Below are positions 25,286 to 32,971 of a stretch of DNA of 64,000 bases, piece by piece; the stretch's first letter is position 1; each line of letters starts with the position of its first letter. Origin of the DNA: Acidovorax delafieldii (GTDB taxonomy: Bacteria > Pseudomonadota > Gammaproteobacteria > Burkholderiales > Burkholderiaceae_C). The DNA is taken from the NCBI GenBank assembly GCA_002377855.1, contig DFQQ01000013.1, positions 118,764 through 182,763 on the forward strand. Direction: 5' to 3'. Under the pieces are notes generated by a model. The model ran no database searches and was not told where the DNA came from. It saw only the letters and a program-made list of their open reading frames with translations. Made by a program: the position numbers and the translations under genes.

Positions 25286-25825
25286 ATGCTCGACAAGCTC
25301 AAAGCCTACGGCTTGCAGGGCCTGGCGCTGGCCCTGGCGGTGCTCTCCATCTACCTGGGCTTCCAGCTCTACGAGGCCCGGCTCGATGCCGAAAGTTCGC
25401 GTAGCGCCTTGTCAGCCGAGCAAGCTTCCCGCGCCGGGGATAACGCCGAGCGCATGCGCGTGGCGTTGGACGACGCCCGCGCCACCTTCCGCAAGGGCGA
25501 GATCCACGCCCGGAATCAACAGGAGATAGTCGATGCCCATGCAAAACAAGAACGTGTCCGCGCTGCTGCTCTGGCTGCTGCCGCTGCTGATGGTGAGCGC
25601 CTGCGCGACCAAGTCAGAGCCTTCACCGCCGCCTGTGGTGGGGGAGAAGCCCAAAGCGTTGCCGCTGCCATCAGCGATTGCCGAGATCGAGCCACCACCC
25701 TCGGGGCACTATACGAAGCTGCTGACCGACAGGCGGGAGAGTTCGCGGCAGCAGCTGAAAAACATGCTGACGAGATCCGCACCCTCAAACGGGTCATCGT
25801 CAACGACCGGGCGCTAAGCGAATGA
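25286..25825 (+). CDS. Inner-membrane spanin Rz
   Basis: Starting at the ATG at 25286 (the open frame from 25112 lies inside the lysin gene), the 179-residue protein has one N-terminal membrane anchor (LQGLALALAVLSIYLGFQLY) and a long periplasmic coiled coil rich in Ala, Arg and Glu. This is the i-spanin design; the DUF2514-like subgroup fits the RLRDQVRAFTAACG and DCRDRATTLGALYEAADRQAGEF motifs. It bridges to the outer-membrane lipoprotein Rz1 encoded inside it and fuses the membranes in the last lysis step. Confidence 0.88.
   Translation: MLDKLKAYGLQGLALALAVLSIYLGFQLYEARLDAESSRSALSAEQASRAGDNAERMRVALDDARATFRKGEIHARNQQEIVDAHAKQERVRAAALAAAAADGERLRDQVRAFTAACGGGEAQSVAAAISDCRDRATTLGALYEAADRQAGEFAAAAEKHADEIRTLKRVIVNDRALSE
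25533..25817 (+). CDS. Outer-membrane spanin lipoprotein Rz1, nested in Rz
   Basis: This gene lies entirely inside Rz in the +1 frame. It encodes a lipoprotein: basic start (MPMQNK), hydrophobic stretch (VSALLLWLLPLLMV) and lipobox LMVSAC, giving a mature protein that starts with Cys24 and is rich in Pro and Lys (SEPSPPPVVGEKPKALPLP), as Rz1 proteins are. The nested Rz/Rz1 arrangement is classic. ATG at 25533 or 25539 could be the start. Confidence 0.85.
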   Translation: MPMQNKNVSALLLWLLPLLMVSACATKSEPSPPPVVGEKPKALPLPSAIAEIEPPPSGHYTKLLTDRRESSRQQLKNMLTRSAPSNGSSSTTGR

Positions 25826-25986
25826 GCACACCCGCCAGCGCTGCGCCGAGGAGCAGCAAAGCAGGCCGCCGCAAGCAGCAGCGCCAGCGCCGTGAGCTGC
25901 GAGAGCGGCAGCGGGAGATCGAGGAGCGAGTCTCCCGGTCTGCCGTTCCACGCGATGACGATACGCCGCCACCGCGCATCGACTGA
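25822..25986 (+). CDS. Small basic protein downstream of the spanins
   Basis: A 54-residue frame starts in the Rz stop codon (ATGA at 25822). It is strongly Arg/Gln-rich (KAGRRKQQRQRRELRERQRE) and ends with a Pro-rich acidic tail. The start-stop overlap supports translation; it may be a small DNA- or RNA-binding protein. The function is unknown. Confidence 0.5.
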   Translation: MSTPASAAPRSSKAGRRKQQRQRRELRERQREIEERVSRSAVPRDDDTPPPRID

Positions 25987-26125
25987 ACAAAAAAGAACGA
26001 GGCGACCGCCTGGGTGCTGCGAACACCCGGACGGCCACCAAGACCACTGAGCAAGCCAGTGAGCCCAGCCAAGGCCCCGTCCACCTGTACAGGCGGGGCG
26101 AGTGTAAACGACCCTGGAGCCCATC

Positions 26126-26920
26126 ATGGCAACACCCATCATCCCTTGGATCGGCGGCAAACGACGCCTGGCCGACATCATCATCCCGCGCTTTCCGGCG
26201 CATTCCTGTTATGTGGAGGTCTTTGCAGGCGGAGCTGCGCTGTACTTTTTGCGCCAGCCAGCCGAGTGCGAGGTCATCAACGACGTCAACGGCGAGCTGG
26301 TCAACCTGTACCGCGTGGTACAGCGGCACCTGGAGGAGTTCGTGCGCCAGTTCAAATGGGCGCTGAGCAGCCGCGAGGTGTTCAAGTGGCTGCAGATCAC
26401 CCGGCCCGAGACCCTGACCGATATCGAGCGGGCTGCGCGGTTCTACTACCTCCAGCACCAGGCCTTCGGCGGTCGCGTGCAGGGTCAGACCTGGGGAACG
26501 GCCACCACCACCCCGGCGCCCACGGTCAACCTTCTGCGCCTGGAGGAAGACCTCAGCGCCGCCCACATGCGGTTGCACGGGGCCTACATCGAGCGGCTGG
26601 ACTGGCAGGAGTGCATCAAGCGCTACGACCGCGCCCACACCCTGTTTTACATGGACCCGCCTTACTGGGAAACCGAGGGCTACGGCGTGCCATTTGAGTG
26701 GAGCCAATACGAAGACATGGCGCGCTTGATGCGCGAGATTAAGGGTAAGGCGGTGCTCAGCATCAACGACCACCCCGCCATTCGCGAGTGCTTCGCGGGA
26801 TTCCAGCTGGATACGGTGCCTATCACCTACCAAGTGGCCGGTGGCGGCAACGGGGTCGAACGAACTGAGTTGATCATCTACAGCTGGGATCGAAACACGG
26901 ACCCGATGCAACTCTTCTGA
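26126..26920 (+). CDS. DNA adenine methyltransferase (D12 class, Dam-like)
   Basis: The 264 residues carry the D12 N6-adenine methyltransferase signature: PWIGGKRRL (6-14) and VEVFAGGAALYF (around 30-41), forming the S-adenosylmethionine site, then NDVNGELVNLYR, and the catalytic DPPYW at 177-181. It is shorter than bacterial Dam and lacks no core motif. It is transcribed after the lysis genes with its own ribosome-binding site. Phage copies usually protect DNA from GATC-type or other restriction. The target is not readable from the sequence. Confidence 0.9.
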   Translation: MATPIIPWIGGKRRLADIIIPRFPAHSCYVEVFAGGAALYFLRQPAECEVINDVNGELVNLYRVVQRHLEEFVRQFKWALSSREVFKWLQITRPETLTDIERAARFYYLQHQAFGGRVQGQTWGTATTTPAPTVNLLRLEEDLSAAHMRLHGAYIERLDWQECIKRYDRAHTLFYMDPPYWETEGYGVPFEWSQYEDMARLMREIKGKAVLSINDHPAIRECFAGFQLDTVPITYQVAGGGNGVERTELIIYSWDRNTDPMQLF

Positions 26921-26921
26921 A

Positions 26922-27128
26922 TCAGAAGGGGCTTGGAGACTGGAGAACCTCAACCGGGCCGATACCGTTGTAGACGGTCTCTCCTGTCTCTTTTACCTTG
27001 ACCTCCCACCAGTCGCCTGGCTTGATCGTGTAGCTTTCTGGCGGAAGTGGTAACACGATCTCCTCTTGGATGACGTACAGCCAGCTAGGGAAGCGGAGCA
27101 GCGTAGGGTGGGGTTGTGACTGGTTCAT
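26922..27128 (-). CDS. Hypothetical phage protein (68 residues)
   Basis: The preferred start is the ATG at 27128 (MNQSQPHP), giving 68 residues; the open frame to 27218 has no better start. It is a beta-rich small protein (WLYVIQEEIVLPLPPESYTIKPGDWWEVKVKETGETVYNGIGPVEV, seen here in pieces) with no known family. It runs convergent to dam, with one base between the stops, and overlaps the upstream minus-strand gene by 44 bases. Confidence 0.5.
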   Translation of the reverse strand: MNQSQPHPTLLRFPSWLYVIQEEIVLPLPPESYTIKPGDWWEVKVKETGETVYNGIGPVEVLQSPSPF

Positions 27129-27456
27129 GTTGACTTGGCTCTGCCGGTGGGTTCTTGGGTACGACCCACCAGCTTTGCTTGTAGGTGACATTGTTGAGAT
27201 AGTCCTGCTCCTGCCCAATGAGCAGCATTCCCCCGCGTTCTATTTTTGAGATACGGGCGTGGCGCAGCTGGGGTAACAGATCCGTGCCCCGTGGGTACTT
27301 GGTGCAATCTTGATCTTTGACCCAAGCATGTGTTTCGGGCGGACTCACGGGGGAGGCTCTGCCGACAAACAGCCAGCCATCAATCCCGGACTCTCTGATG
27401 TGGTCCGGGTGGATCTTATGGCCCTGCACGCGCAGGCGAAATATGGCGCAAAACAC
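27085..27456 (-). CDS. Hypothetical phage moron protein (123 residues)
   Basis: The frame opens with GTG at 27456; the first in-frame Met comes late (within MLLIGQEQ), so the start is uncertain. The N-terminal third (GWLFVGRASPVSPPETHAW), the middle (RHARISKIERGGMLLIGQEQ) and WWVVPKNPP show no family I recognise. It forms a divergent pair with the membrane gene at 27533, with a LexA-type box between them covering the GTG. Confidence 0.45.
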   Translation of the reverse strand: MFCAIFRLRVQGHKIHPDHIRESGIDGWLFVGRASPVSPPETHAWVKDQDCTKYPRGTDLLPQLRHARISKIERGGMLLIGQEQDYLNNVTYKQSWWVVPKNPPAEPSQHEPVTTPPYAAPLP

Positions 27457-27477
27457 TGTGAAAGCATACAGTGTTTT
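27450..27477. promoter_or_regulatory. Putative LexA (SOS) box
   Basis: CTGT, eight bases, ACAG (27456-27471) is the LexA consensus of beta- and gammaproteobacteria. It sits inside a perfect 10-bp inverted repeat, AAAACACTGT (27450-27459) with ACAGTGTTTT (27468-27477). It stands 56 bases before the membrane gene at 27533 and over the likely start of the opposite gene. Repression by LexA and release after DNA damage is inferred. The hairpin with trailing T's could also act as a weak terminator. Confidence 0.6.
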
Positions 27478-27532
27478 TTAGATTTCGATAAGAACCTCAC
27501 ATATGATTCCCCGGCGTTACAAAGGGGAGCGT

Positions 27533-27925
27533 ATGGAAATCAATCACTGGGTGTCTGCCGTTTTAGCTTTTTTGGCTCTCGTGTTATCCGCGTTTAATCT
27601 CTCTGAGGTGGGTCTTAGCAGAATCCGTGGAGCACTGCCCCAGCTTACAAAGGTTCTGCGATATTTCTTCACATCAGTGGGGCTTGGCAGCTCGGTGTAC
27701 TTGGTAGTCCAGTTCTTTGTTGTGGACACGCCGCCCACTCGTGCTGACATAGGTGGGCTCTTGGGGGGAGTCTTCTCCCTTACTTTGTACGGCGTAACTA
27801 GCTTGATTTCCTTGCTTGTGAAAGCGATGCGCCCAATAGCGGATGCAACTGATAAGCTGGCCGCTGTAGTTGTCAAAAATGACGGGGGAGCTTTGGGGGA
27901 CTCGCCCCCAAACTCCAGTACATGA
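27533..27925 (+). CDS. Small inner-membrane protein (moron), probably SOS-controlled
   Basis: The start at 27533 is chosen because AAGGGGAG stands seven bases before it; an earlier in-frame ATG at 27503 lacks one. The 130 residues hold about four hydrophobic segments (WVSAVLAFLALVLSAF, VGLGSSVYLVVQFFVV, IGGLLGGVFSLTLYGVTSLISLLV) and end in a soluble helix. AT content is higher than in the structural genes. Position between lysis region and attR, with its own regulatory site, is typical of lysogenic-conversion genes such as exclusion or toxin proteins. The family is not recognised. Confidence 0.65.
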   Translation: MEINHWVSAVLAFLALVLSAFNLSEVGLSRIRGALPQLTKVLRYFFTSVGLGSSVYLVVQFFVVDTPPTRADIGGLLGGVFSLTLYGVTSLISLLVKAMRPIADATDKLAAVVVKNDGGALGDSPPNSST

Positions 27926-27995
27926 CAGTACAAAATTCGTCGGAACGGACGGCATTCAACTGTGTAAAATCAATGACTTGCAGGCGGCTTGGAAA

Positions 27996-28040
27996 CTACG
28001 AACCAAGGGGTCGTGGGTTCGATTCCTGCCAGCCGCACCA
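27996..28040 (+). other. Putative attR: 3' half of tRNA-Arg(ACG)
   Basis: The 45 bases start at the anticodon loop (CTACGAA, anticodon ACG) and run through anticodon-stem 3' side, variable loop, T arm (GGGTTCGATTCC) and acceptor 3' side (CAGCCGC-A-CCA). The 5' half of a tRNA is absent: upstream there is no D arm. This is what remains at one end when a phage integrates in a tRNA gene and carries the 3' half in its attP. The complete tRNA-Arg should stand at the left end, outside the window. Confidence 0.8.
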
Positions 28041-28046
28041 ATGTTT

Positions 28047-28079
28047 AAAGCCTGCAACTGAAAAGTTGCAGGCTTTTTC
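28047..28079 (+). terminator. Terminator of the tRNA-Arg locus
   Basis: AAAGCCTGCAACT pairs with AGTTGCAGGCTTT (13 bp, GAAA tetraloop), followed by two further T's. It follows the tRNA 3' end by six bases, so it is the original chromosomal tRNA terminator. Confidence 0.9.
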
Positions 28080-28120
28080 ATTTGTCTGATCGCCTGACTC
28101 TTTTCGGAGATGACCGCGTT

Positions 28121-28681
28121 ATGAGCAAAGCCTTTACCAAAGAACTCGATGGTGATGAGGACGACGATGTCGTATTGCCTCAATTGGCGAAGGGTGCCAA
28201 GAACTACATCACGCCGGCAGGCTACGCGCGTCTGCGTTCGGAGCTGCTAGAGCTCATCGACAGCGAGCGTCCCAAAATTGTGGAGACCGTTCATTGGGCC
28301 GCAAGCAATGGTGATCGTTCCGAAAACGGGGATTACCTCTATGGCAAAAAGCGGTTGAGGGAGATTGATCGACGCATTCGGTTTCTGACCAAACGCCTCG
28401 AAATTGCCGAAGTCGTTGATCCCGCTCTCCACGCCGGAAGTGATCAGGTGTTTTTTGGTGCTACGGTCACATATTGCGATGACGAGGGGGCAAGTCGCAC
28501 CATCACCATCATGGGAATCGACGAGGCGGACAGCCACGCGGGTCAAGTGAGCTGGATCGCCCCCGTTGCCCGGGCTCTGCTGAAGGCTCGGGTGGGCGAC
28601 GAAGTACCTTTGCCCACACCGGGCGGCGTTCGTCTGCTAGAGGTTGTGGCCGTCCACTATCCAGGTACGCAGAATAATTAG
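28121..28681 (+). CDS. greB: Transcription elongation factor GreB
   Basis: The 186 residues contain the GreA/B coiled-coil finger (SENGDYLYGKKRLREIDRRI) with the acidic tip (SENGDY) that stimulates cleavage of backtracked RNA by RNA polymerase. The C-terminal FKBP-like domain (QVFFGATVTYCDDEG to GGVRLLEVVAV) follows. The YGKKR start of the second helix points to GreB rather than GreA. The acidic N-terminal extension (DGDEDDDVV) is common in betaproteobacteria. Start ATG at 28121; the frame's upstream part overlaps the tRNA terminator and is not used. It is convergent with spoT. Confidence 0.93.
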   Translation: MSKAFTKELDGDEDDDVVLPQLAKGAKNYITPAGYARLRSELLELIDSERPKIVETVHWAASNGDRSENGDYLYGKKRLREIDRRIRFLTKRLEIAEVVDPALHAGSDQVFFGATVTYCDDEGASRTITIMGIDEADSHAGQVSWIAPVARALLKARVGDEVPLPTPGGVRLLEVVAVHYPGTQNN

Positions 28682-28728
28682 CGCTCGTATGGGCGGCGTC
28701 ATCGCAAGCCACGGTTTCAGCACGCGGA

Positions 28729-31005
28729 TCAGCTGGCCTGGGGGGTGATTCGGCCTGCACGGATCACGGCCTGGGTACGGCGGAGGTTCCGGAGCGCTGC
28801 CTCCAGGTGGGCTTGGTCTCTGACCGCAACGATGAACCGGAGATCCGTGGTGTCGAGCGCCACTTCATCATCCATGTCCACATGGGTGATATCGGCTTCA
28901 GAGTTTGCCAACTCCTGGGCGATGCGTGCGAGCACTCCTTTCCCGTTGGACACGGTGACGACGACGCCCGTTTCAAACATGCGCGTAGGCTCATCGGCCC
29001 AGTCCACAGCAATAAACCGCTCACTGTCTTTGTGCTGCAGACGCTTGGCGACGCCGCAATGCACGTTGTGCACAACGAGGCCCTCGCCACGGCCCAAGTA
29101 GCCAACGATCCGGTCCCCCGGCACAGGGCGGCAGCAGGGCGCGTATTGCACCGATGCGTTCTCGCTACCGTCCAGCGTGACGGCGCCCTGCGAGAGCGAT
29201 TCATGCGATGTGTATCGCTCACGCGTCAGTAGCAGCGCATCCGGACGGTGCCCGTGCTCACCCAACAAAACGACCAAGCGCTTCGCCACAATGCTGGCAA
29301 TGCGTTTGCCCAACCCTAAGTCAGTCATCAGTTCACTGCGGCTGCGATTGCCCGTAAATCGCAGCAGTTTCTCCCAAAGTGCGTGGGTGTCGCCGTCGTC
29401 TGGGGGCAACTGTTCCAAGCCTTCTGCGCGAACGGCCTGGGTGAGCAGCTTTTCGCCCAAGCCTTCCGATTCCGCCTGGGCCAGAGTTTTCAGGTAATGG
29501 CGGATCTTCGAGCGCGCCCGCCCTGTGCGGACAAACCCCAACCAAGCAGGGTTGGGTGTCGAAACCGGAGCGGTGATGATCTCCACCACATCGCCATTCT
29601 TGAGCTCGGTGCGCAAAGGCACTTGCTCATTGTTGATCTTGGCCGCTGTCGTGCGGTCACCCACGTTGCTATGGATGGCATAGGCAAAGTCGACCACGGT
29701 GGCGCCACGGGGCAGTGCCATGATCTGGCTCTTGGGCGTGAAAACGTACACCGCGTCCGGGAAGAGATCGACTTTGACGTGGTCCCAGAACTCTGCTGCA
29801 TCCCTGGTTTCGTTCTGAATGTCCAGAAGCGACTGCAACCACTTGGTGCCCAGCCGTTCGGCGGATGTGCCCTCCGCATCCTGCGCCTTGTACAGCCAAT
29901 GCGCGGCCACGCCGGCCTCTGCAATGACATGCATTTCATCGGTGCGCATCTGAAATTCAATATTGATGCCAGAGGGGCCGACGAGCGTGGTGTGCAGCGA
30001 CTGGTAGCCATTGAGCTTGGCAATGGCAATATGGTCCTTGAATTTACCGGGCACCGGCTTGTACATCTGGTGCAACACGCCCAGCGCGGTGTAGCAATCC
30101 GTCACCGTGGGCACGATGACGCGGAACCCGTAAATGTCAGTCACCTGCGCGAAGCTCAGGTGCTTCAGATCCATCTTTTGGTAGATCGCGTACAGCGTCT
30201 TCTCTCGCCCTGCCAACCGAACCTTCATGCCGATACGGTTGAAGGCCGCGTCCACCTCGGCTTGTACTTTCTGAACCAGATCACGTCTGCGGTTGCGCGA
30301 TTTGTTGACCGCCTTGGCGAGGGTGGCGTAGCGCCAAGGATGCAGATGCCTGAAGGCAAGGTCTTGAAGTTCGCGATATGTCTGGTTCAGCCCGAGGCGG
30401 TGGGCTATGGGCGCGTAGATTTCCAGGGTTTCGGACGAAATGCGCCCCCATTTGCTGCGGGGCATGTCCGAAAGCGTGCGCATGTTGTGCGTGCGGTCGG
30501 CCAGCTTGATGAGTATGACCCGCACATCGCGGGCCATGGCCAACAGCATTTTGCGAAAAGACTCTGCCTGGTTCTCTTCGCGGGTGTTGAACTGGAGCTT
30601 GTCCAGTTTGGTCAGCCCATCCACCAGTTCTGCGACAGGGGCGCCAAAGCGGTCTATCAAGTCTGCCTTGGTCACGCCGCAGTCTTCCATGGCGTCGTGA
30701 AGCAGCGCGGCCATCAGCGCCTGCGCATCCAGCTTCCACGTGGCACACTGCGCAGCCACTGCGATGGGGTGGGTGATGTAGGGCTCGCCACTGTTGCGCA
30801 GTTGGCCCAGGTGGGCCTCATCGGCGAAGCGATACGCTTGCCTCACCTGTTCGATACTGGCGACGTCCAGATAGTCGAGGTTTTCCGTCAGCGCGGCAAA
30901 GCTGGCCGCTGCTGCATTGGCCGCTGCGGCGGTGGGGTTGGCGTGGGGCTGGCCATCGCCAGGTCGGCTCTGCGTTGCAGAAGGTAAGTTGAGCACCGCG
31001 GTCAT
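28729..31005 (-). CDS. spoT: Bifunctional (p)ppGpp synthetase/hydrolase SpoT
   Basis: The 758-residue RSH protein shows all domains in order. First is an HD hydrolase with intact metal site (HPIAVAA; ALLHDAMEDC, about residues 95-110). Next come the synthetase (about 235-370; YGFRVIVPTVTDCYTALG, then YQSLHTTLVG), the TGS domain (VYVFTPKSQIMALPRGATVVDFAYAIH), a helical and Zn-finger-like region, and the C-terminal ACT domain (VVVTVSNGKGVLARIAQELA). The intact HD motif makes it bifunctional, unlike RelA. It sits downstream of rpoZ, as in E. coli, but a terminator separates them. Confidence 0.96.
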   Translation of the reverse strand: MTAVLNLPSATQSRPGDGQPHANPTAAAANAAAASFAALTENLDYLDVASIEQVRQAYRFADEAHLGQLRNSGEPYITHPIAVAAQCATWKLDAQALMAALLHDAMEDCGVTKADLIDRFGAPVAELVDGLTKLDKLQFNTREENQAESFRKMLLAMARDVRVILIKLADRTHNMRTLSDMPRSKWGRISSETLEIYAPIAHRLGLNQTYRELQDLAFRHLHPWRYATLAKAVNKSRNRRRDLVQKVQAEVDAAFNRIGMKVRLAGREKTLYAIYQKMDLKHLSFAQVTDIYGFRVIVPTVTDCYTALGVLHQMYKPVPGKFKDHIAIAKLNGYQSLHTTLVGPSGINIEFQMRTDEMHVIAEAGVAAHWLYKAQDAEGTSAERLGTKWLQSLLDIQNETRDAAEFWDHVKVDLFPDAVYVFTPKSQIMALPRGATVVDFAYAIHSNVGDRTTAAKINNEQVPLRTELKNGDVVEIITAPVSTPNPAWLGFVRTGRARSKIRHYLKTLAQAESEGLGEKLLTQAVRAEGLEQLPPDDGDTHALWEKLLRFTGNRSRSELMTDLGLGKRIASIVAKRLVVLLGEHGHRPDALLLTRERYTSHESLSQGAVTLDGSENASVQYAPCCRPVPGDRIVGYLGRGEGLVVHNVHCGVAKRLQHKDSERFIAVDWADEPTRMFETGVVVTVSNGKGVLARIAQELANSEADITHVDMDDEVALDTTDLRFIVAVRDQAHLEAALRNLRRTQAVIRAGRITPQAS

Positions 31006-31042
31006 GCCTTAAATGTAGCGCGGGAGGGGCAGGGCTGGCGAA

Positions 31043-31076
31043 GACGCAAAAAAAAGCACCGCATAGCGGTGCTTTT
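31043..31076 (-). terminator. Rho-independent terminator after rpoZ
   Basis: On the minus strand AAAAGCACCGC and GCGGTGCTTTT pair with a three-base loop (31052-31076), followed by a run of nine T's counting from the stem end. It ends the gmk-rpoZ transcript and would leave spoT with lower expression or its own promoter. Confidence 0.85.
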
Positions 31077-31099
31077 ATGGGGGCATTGCCCGACAAAAA

Positions 31100-31303
31100 T
31101 CAACCCGGAACCTTCTTCAGCATTTCCAGGCCTACTTTGCCTTCCGCGATTTCGCGCAGAGCGGTGACGGCGGGCTTGTTGCGGCTTTCAATGCGTGGGG
31201 CATGGCCTTGGCTCAGCATGCGTGCGCGGTACGTGGCTGCCAACACAAGCTGAAAGCGGTTGGGGATCTTCTGCAGACAGTCTTCTACGGTGATGCGTGC
31301 CAT
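31100..31303 (-). CDS. rpoZ: RNA polymerase omega subunit
   Basis: The 67-residue protein begins MARITVEDCLQKIPNRFQLV and contains the conserved ARMLSQG...NKPAVTALREIAEGK block of omega, which binds beta-prime and helps assembly. It lies 18 bases after gmk with a ribosome-binding site (CCGGAG). Omega also forms part of one ppGpp site on RNA polymerase, which fits its place beside spoT. Confidence 0.96.
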   Translation of the reverse strand: MARITVEDCLQKIPNRFQLVLAATYRARMLSQGHAPRIESRNKPAVTALREIAEGKVGLEMLKKVPG

Positions 31304-31321
31304 CGTGTTACTCCGGGGGAT

Positions 31322-31942
31322 TCAGGTGATATTGAGCGACTTGAAGGTGTCAGCACGGGCACGGCATTGCGCGGCGTACTTGAGTCGCTGGGCGTGAACG
31401 ACAGCTTTCAGATCAAAAAGCGCGCTCTCGAACAACTCGTTGATTATAACGAAGTCAAATTTATTGACCTGCTTCATTTCGATGGCAGCGTTCTTGAGTC
31501 GCAGCTCAATGGTGTCTGCAGAGTCCTCGCCCCGCCGCTCAAGCCGCGAGCGCAACTCCTCCCAGCTGGGAGGCAAAATGAAAACCAGCACGGCGTTGCT
31601 GAAAGCTTCCTTGACCTGTAGCGCTCCCTGAAAGTCGATCTCCAGAATCACATCTGCTCCCTGGGCAATGCGTTCCTCAATCGCTTTTTTGGACGTGCCG
31701 TACCGGTTGCCATGGACATGCGCCCATTCCACGAACGCGTTGCCTTGCACCATCGCGTCAAACTCTGACTGCGAGGCAAAAAAATACTCACGGCCGTGCT
31801 TTTCTTGCCCGCGCGGAGCACGCGTGGTGTGCGAGATGGAAGGGCTGACGCGCGAGTCCAGCTCCAGCAGGGCTTTGACGAGGCTGGACTTGCCAGCCCC
31901 GCTGGGGGCTGCAACTACAAACAGATTTCCGGGGTAGTCCAT
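31322..31942 (-). CDS. gmk: Guanylate kinase
   Basis: The ATG at 31942 (MDYPGNLFVVAAPSGAGKSSLV) gives 206 residues; an in-frame TTG five codons earlier is less likely. The P-loop is APSGAGKSS, the GMP-binding region follows (SHTTRAPRGQE, then GREYFF), and the lid lies near RLERRGEDSADTIELR. It turns GMP into GDP, feeding GTP and (p)ppGpp pools, and shares its transcript with rpoZ. Confidence 0.95.
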   Translation of the reverse strand: MDYPGNLFVVAAPSGAGKSSLVKALLELDSRVSPSISHTTRAPRGQEKHGREYFFASQSEFDAMVQGNAFVEWAHVHGNRYGTSKKAIEERIAQGADVILEIDFQGALQVKEAFSNAVLVFILPPSWEELRSRLERRGEDSADTIELRLKNAAIEMKQVNKFDFVIINELFESALFDLKAVVHAQRLKYAAQCRARADTFKSLNIT

Positions 31943-31978
31943 AACGGGTAAGCGCAACGCGCTATCAAAAGATGAGTG

Positions 31979-32896
31979 TTATTCGATGTTTTGCACTTGT
32001 TCGCGCATTTGCTCAATCAGCACCTTCATGTCCACACTGATGCGGGTGAGGTCCAGAGCGGCAGATTTCGAGCCCATGGTGTTGGCTTCGCGGTGCAATT
32101 CCTGGATGAGGAAGTCCAGGCGTTTGCCCACTTCACCCCCTTTTTTCAGGAGGCGCTCGATTTCATCGAGATGCGACTCCAGCCGCGTGATTTCTTCGGC
32201 CACATCAATGCGGATGGCAAAGGCAGTGGCTTCTGTGAGCGCGCGGTCGCGGGCGGCTTCGGGCAGAGTGGATCCGTCTGTTAGCGCCATGGCTTCTTTC
32301 CAGCGTTCCATGAAACGCTGGCGCTGCTGCTCAACCAGCTGCGGAACCAAGGGCACCGCTTGCTGGGCTAAGGCGCGCAGTTGCTTGGCGCGATCCAGCA
32401 CCATGGCGGCCAAGCGCTTGCCTTCGCGCTCGCGCGCTGAGAGCAGGGCCGTCAATGCTTCCTCGGCCAGCGCCGGTACCGCTTCGCTCCAGTCTTCCGA
32501 GCCGGAATGCACATTGGCGCACAGGCGCAGCGCATCGGCCACGCTTAGCGGGGCTGCGCTAGGGAGCCAGACCTTCACGGAGTCCTGCAAAGAATTGAGG
32601 CGCTGAAGCAGTCGCGCTGGCGGGTCCTGCAGCGTGCTGCTGTCTTCGTTTTCGATGGCGGCGCGCACTTCGACCTTGCCGCGCTTGAGGCGGGCAGTCA
32701 GCAGGCTGCGCAGTGTGGGCTCGAGGGCGCGCAGGTCGTCTGGCAGCCTGAAAGACAGGTCCAGAAAGCGGCTGTTGACCGACCGGATTTCCAGGCCCAG
32801 CCTGCGATTCTGGGAGGCGCGGGCCTCGGTTTCAGCGCCAGTGGCAGACGCGCCTTGCTGCACACTGGCGTATCCGGTCATGCTGTAAACTGGCAT
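31979..32896 (-). CDS. YicC family endoribonuclease
   Basis: The 305 residues start MPVYSMTGYAS, the invariant YicC start. It also has RSVNSRFLDLSFRLPDDLR, RGKVEVR, and the C-terminal block RLDFLIQELHREANTMGSK. Recent work assigns Mn-dependent RNase activity to this family. It precedes gmk by 36 bases and probably shares its promoter. The serine/threonine kinase is transcribed away from it. Confidence 0.93.
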   Translation of the reverse strand: MPVYSMTGYASVQQGASATGAETEARASQNRRLGLEIRSVNSRFLDLSFRLPDDLRALEPTLRSLLTARLKRGKVEVRAAIENEDSSTLQDPPARLLQRLNSLQDSVKVWLPSAAPLSVADALRLCANVHSGSEDWSEAVPALAEEALTALLSAREREGKRLAAMVLDRAKQLRALAQQAVPLVPQLVEQQRQRFMERWKEAMALTDGSTLPEAARDRALTEATAFAIRIDVAEEITRLESHLDEIERLLKKGGEVGKRLDFLIQELHREANTMGSKSAALDLTRISVDMKVLIEQMREQVQNIE

Positions 32897-32971
32897 TGGA
32901 CTTTTTGATGGTTGCTTGCGATCCGGCGATTATCCGGGTTCCGCCTTACCCCCGAGTCATCTTCGCAAAAT

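Larger units (their letters stand above)
1..28040 (+). mobile_element. Right-hand portion of a lambda-like siphovirus prophage
   Basis: An uninterrupted run of phage genes fills this interval: DNA methyltransferase, terminase, portal, protease, capsid, tail, lysis cassette, Dam and morons. It ends at a 3' tRNA-Arg fragment that looks like attR. The order of head genes follows phage lambda (terminase, W, portal, protease/scaffold, decoration, capsid, FII, U, tail tube, tape measure). No integrase, repressor or replication gene is in the window, so the left part and attL must lie upstream. The structural genes are all open and tightly packed, so the element looks intact as far as it can be seen. 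Confidence 0.93.

Noticed and set aside
27985..28040. A complete tRNA gene at the prophage right end
   Set aside because: Only the 3' half (45 bases) is present; no D arm and no 5' acceptor strand can be placed.
29383..30987. 534-codon plus-strand frame
   Set aside because: Antisense of spoT, whose domains are all intact.
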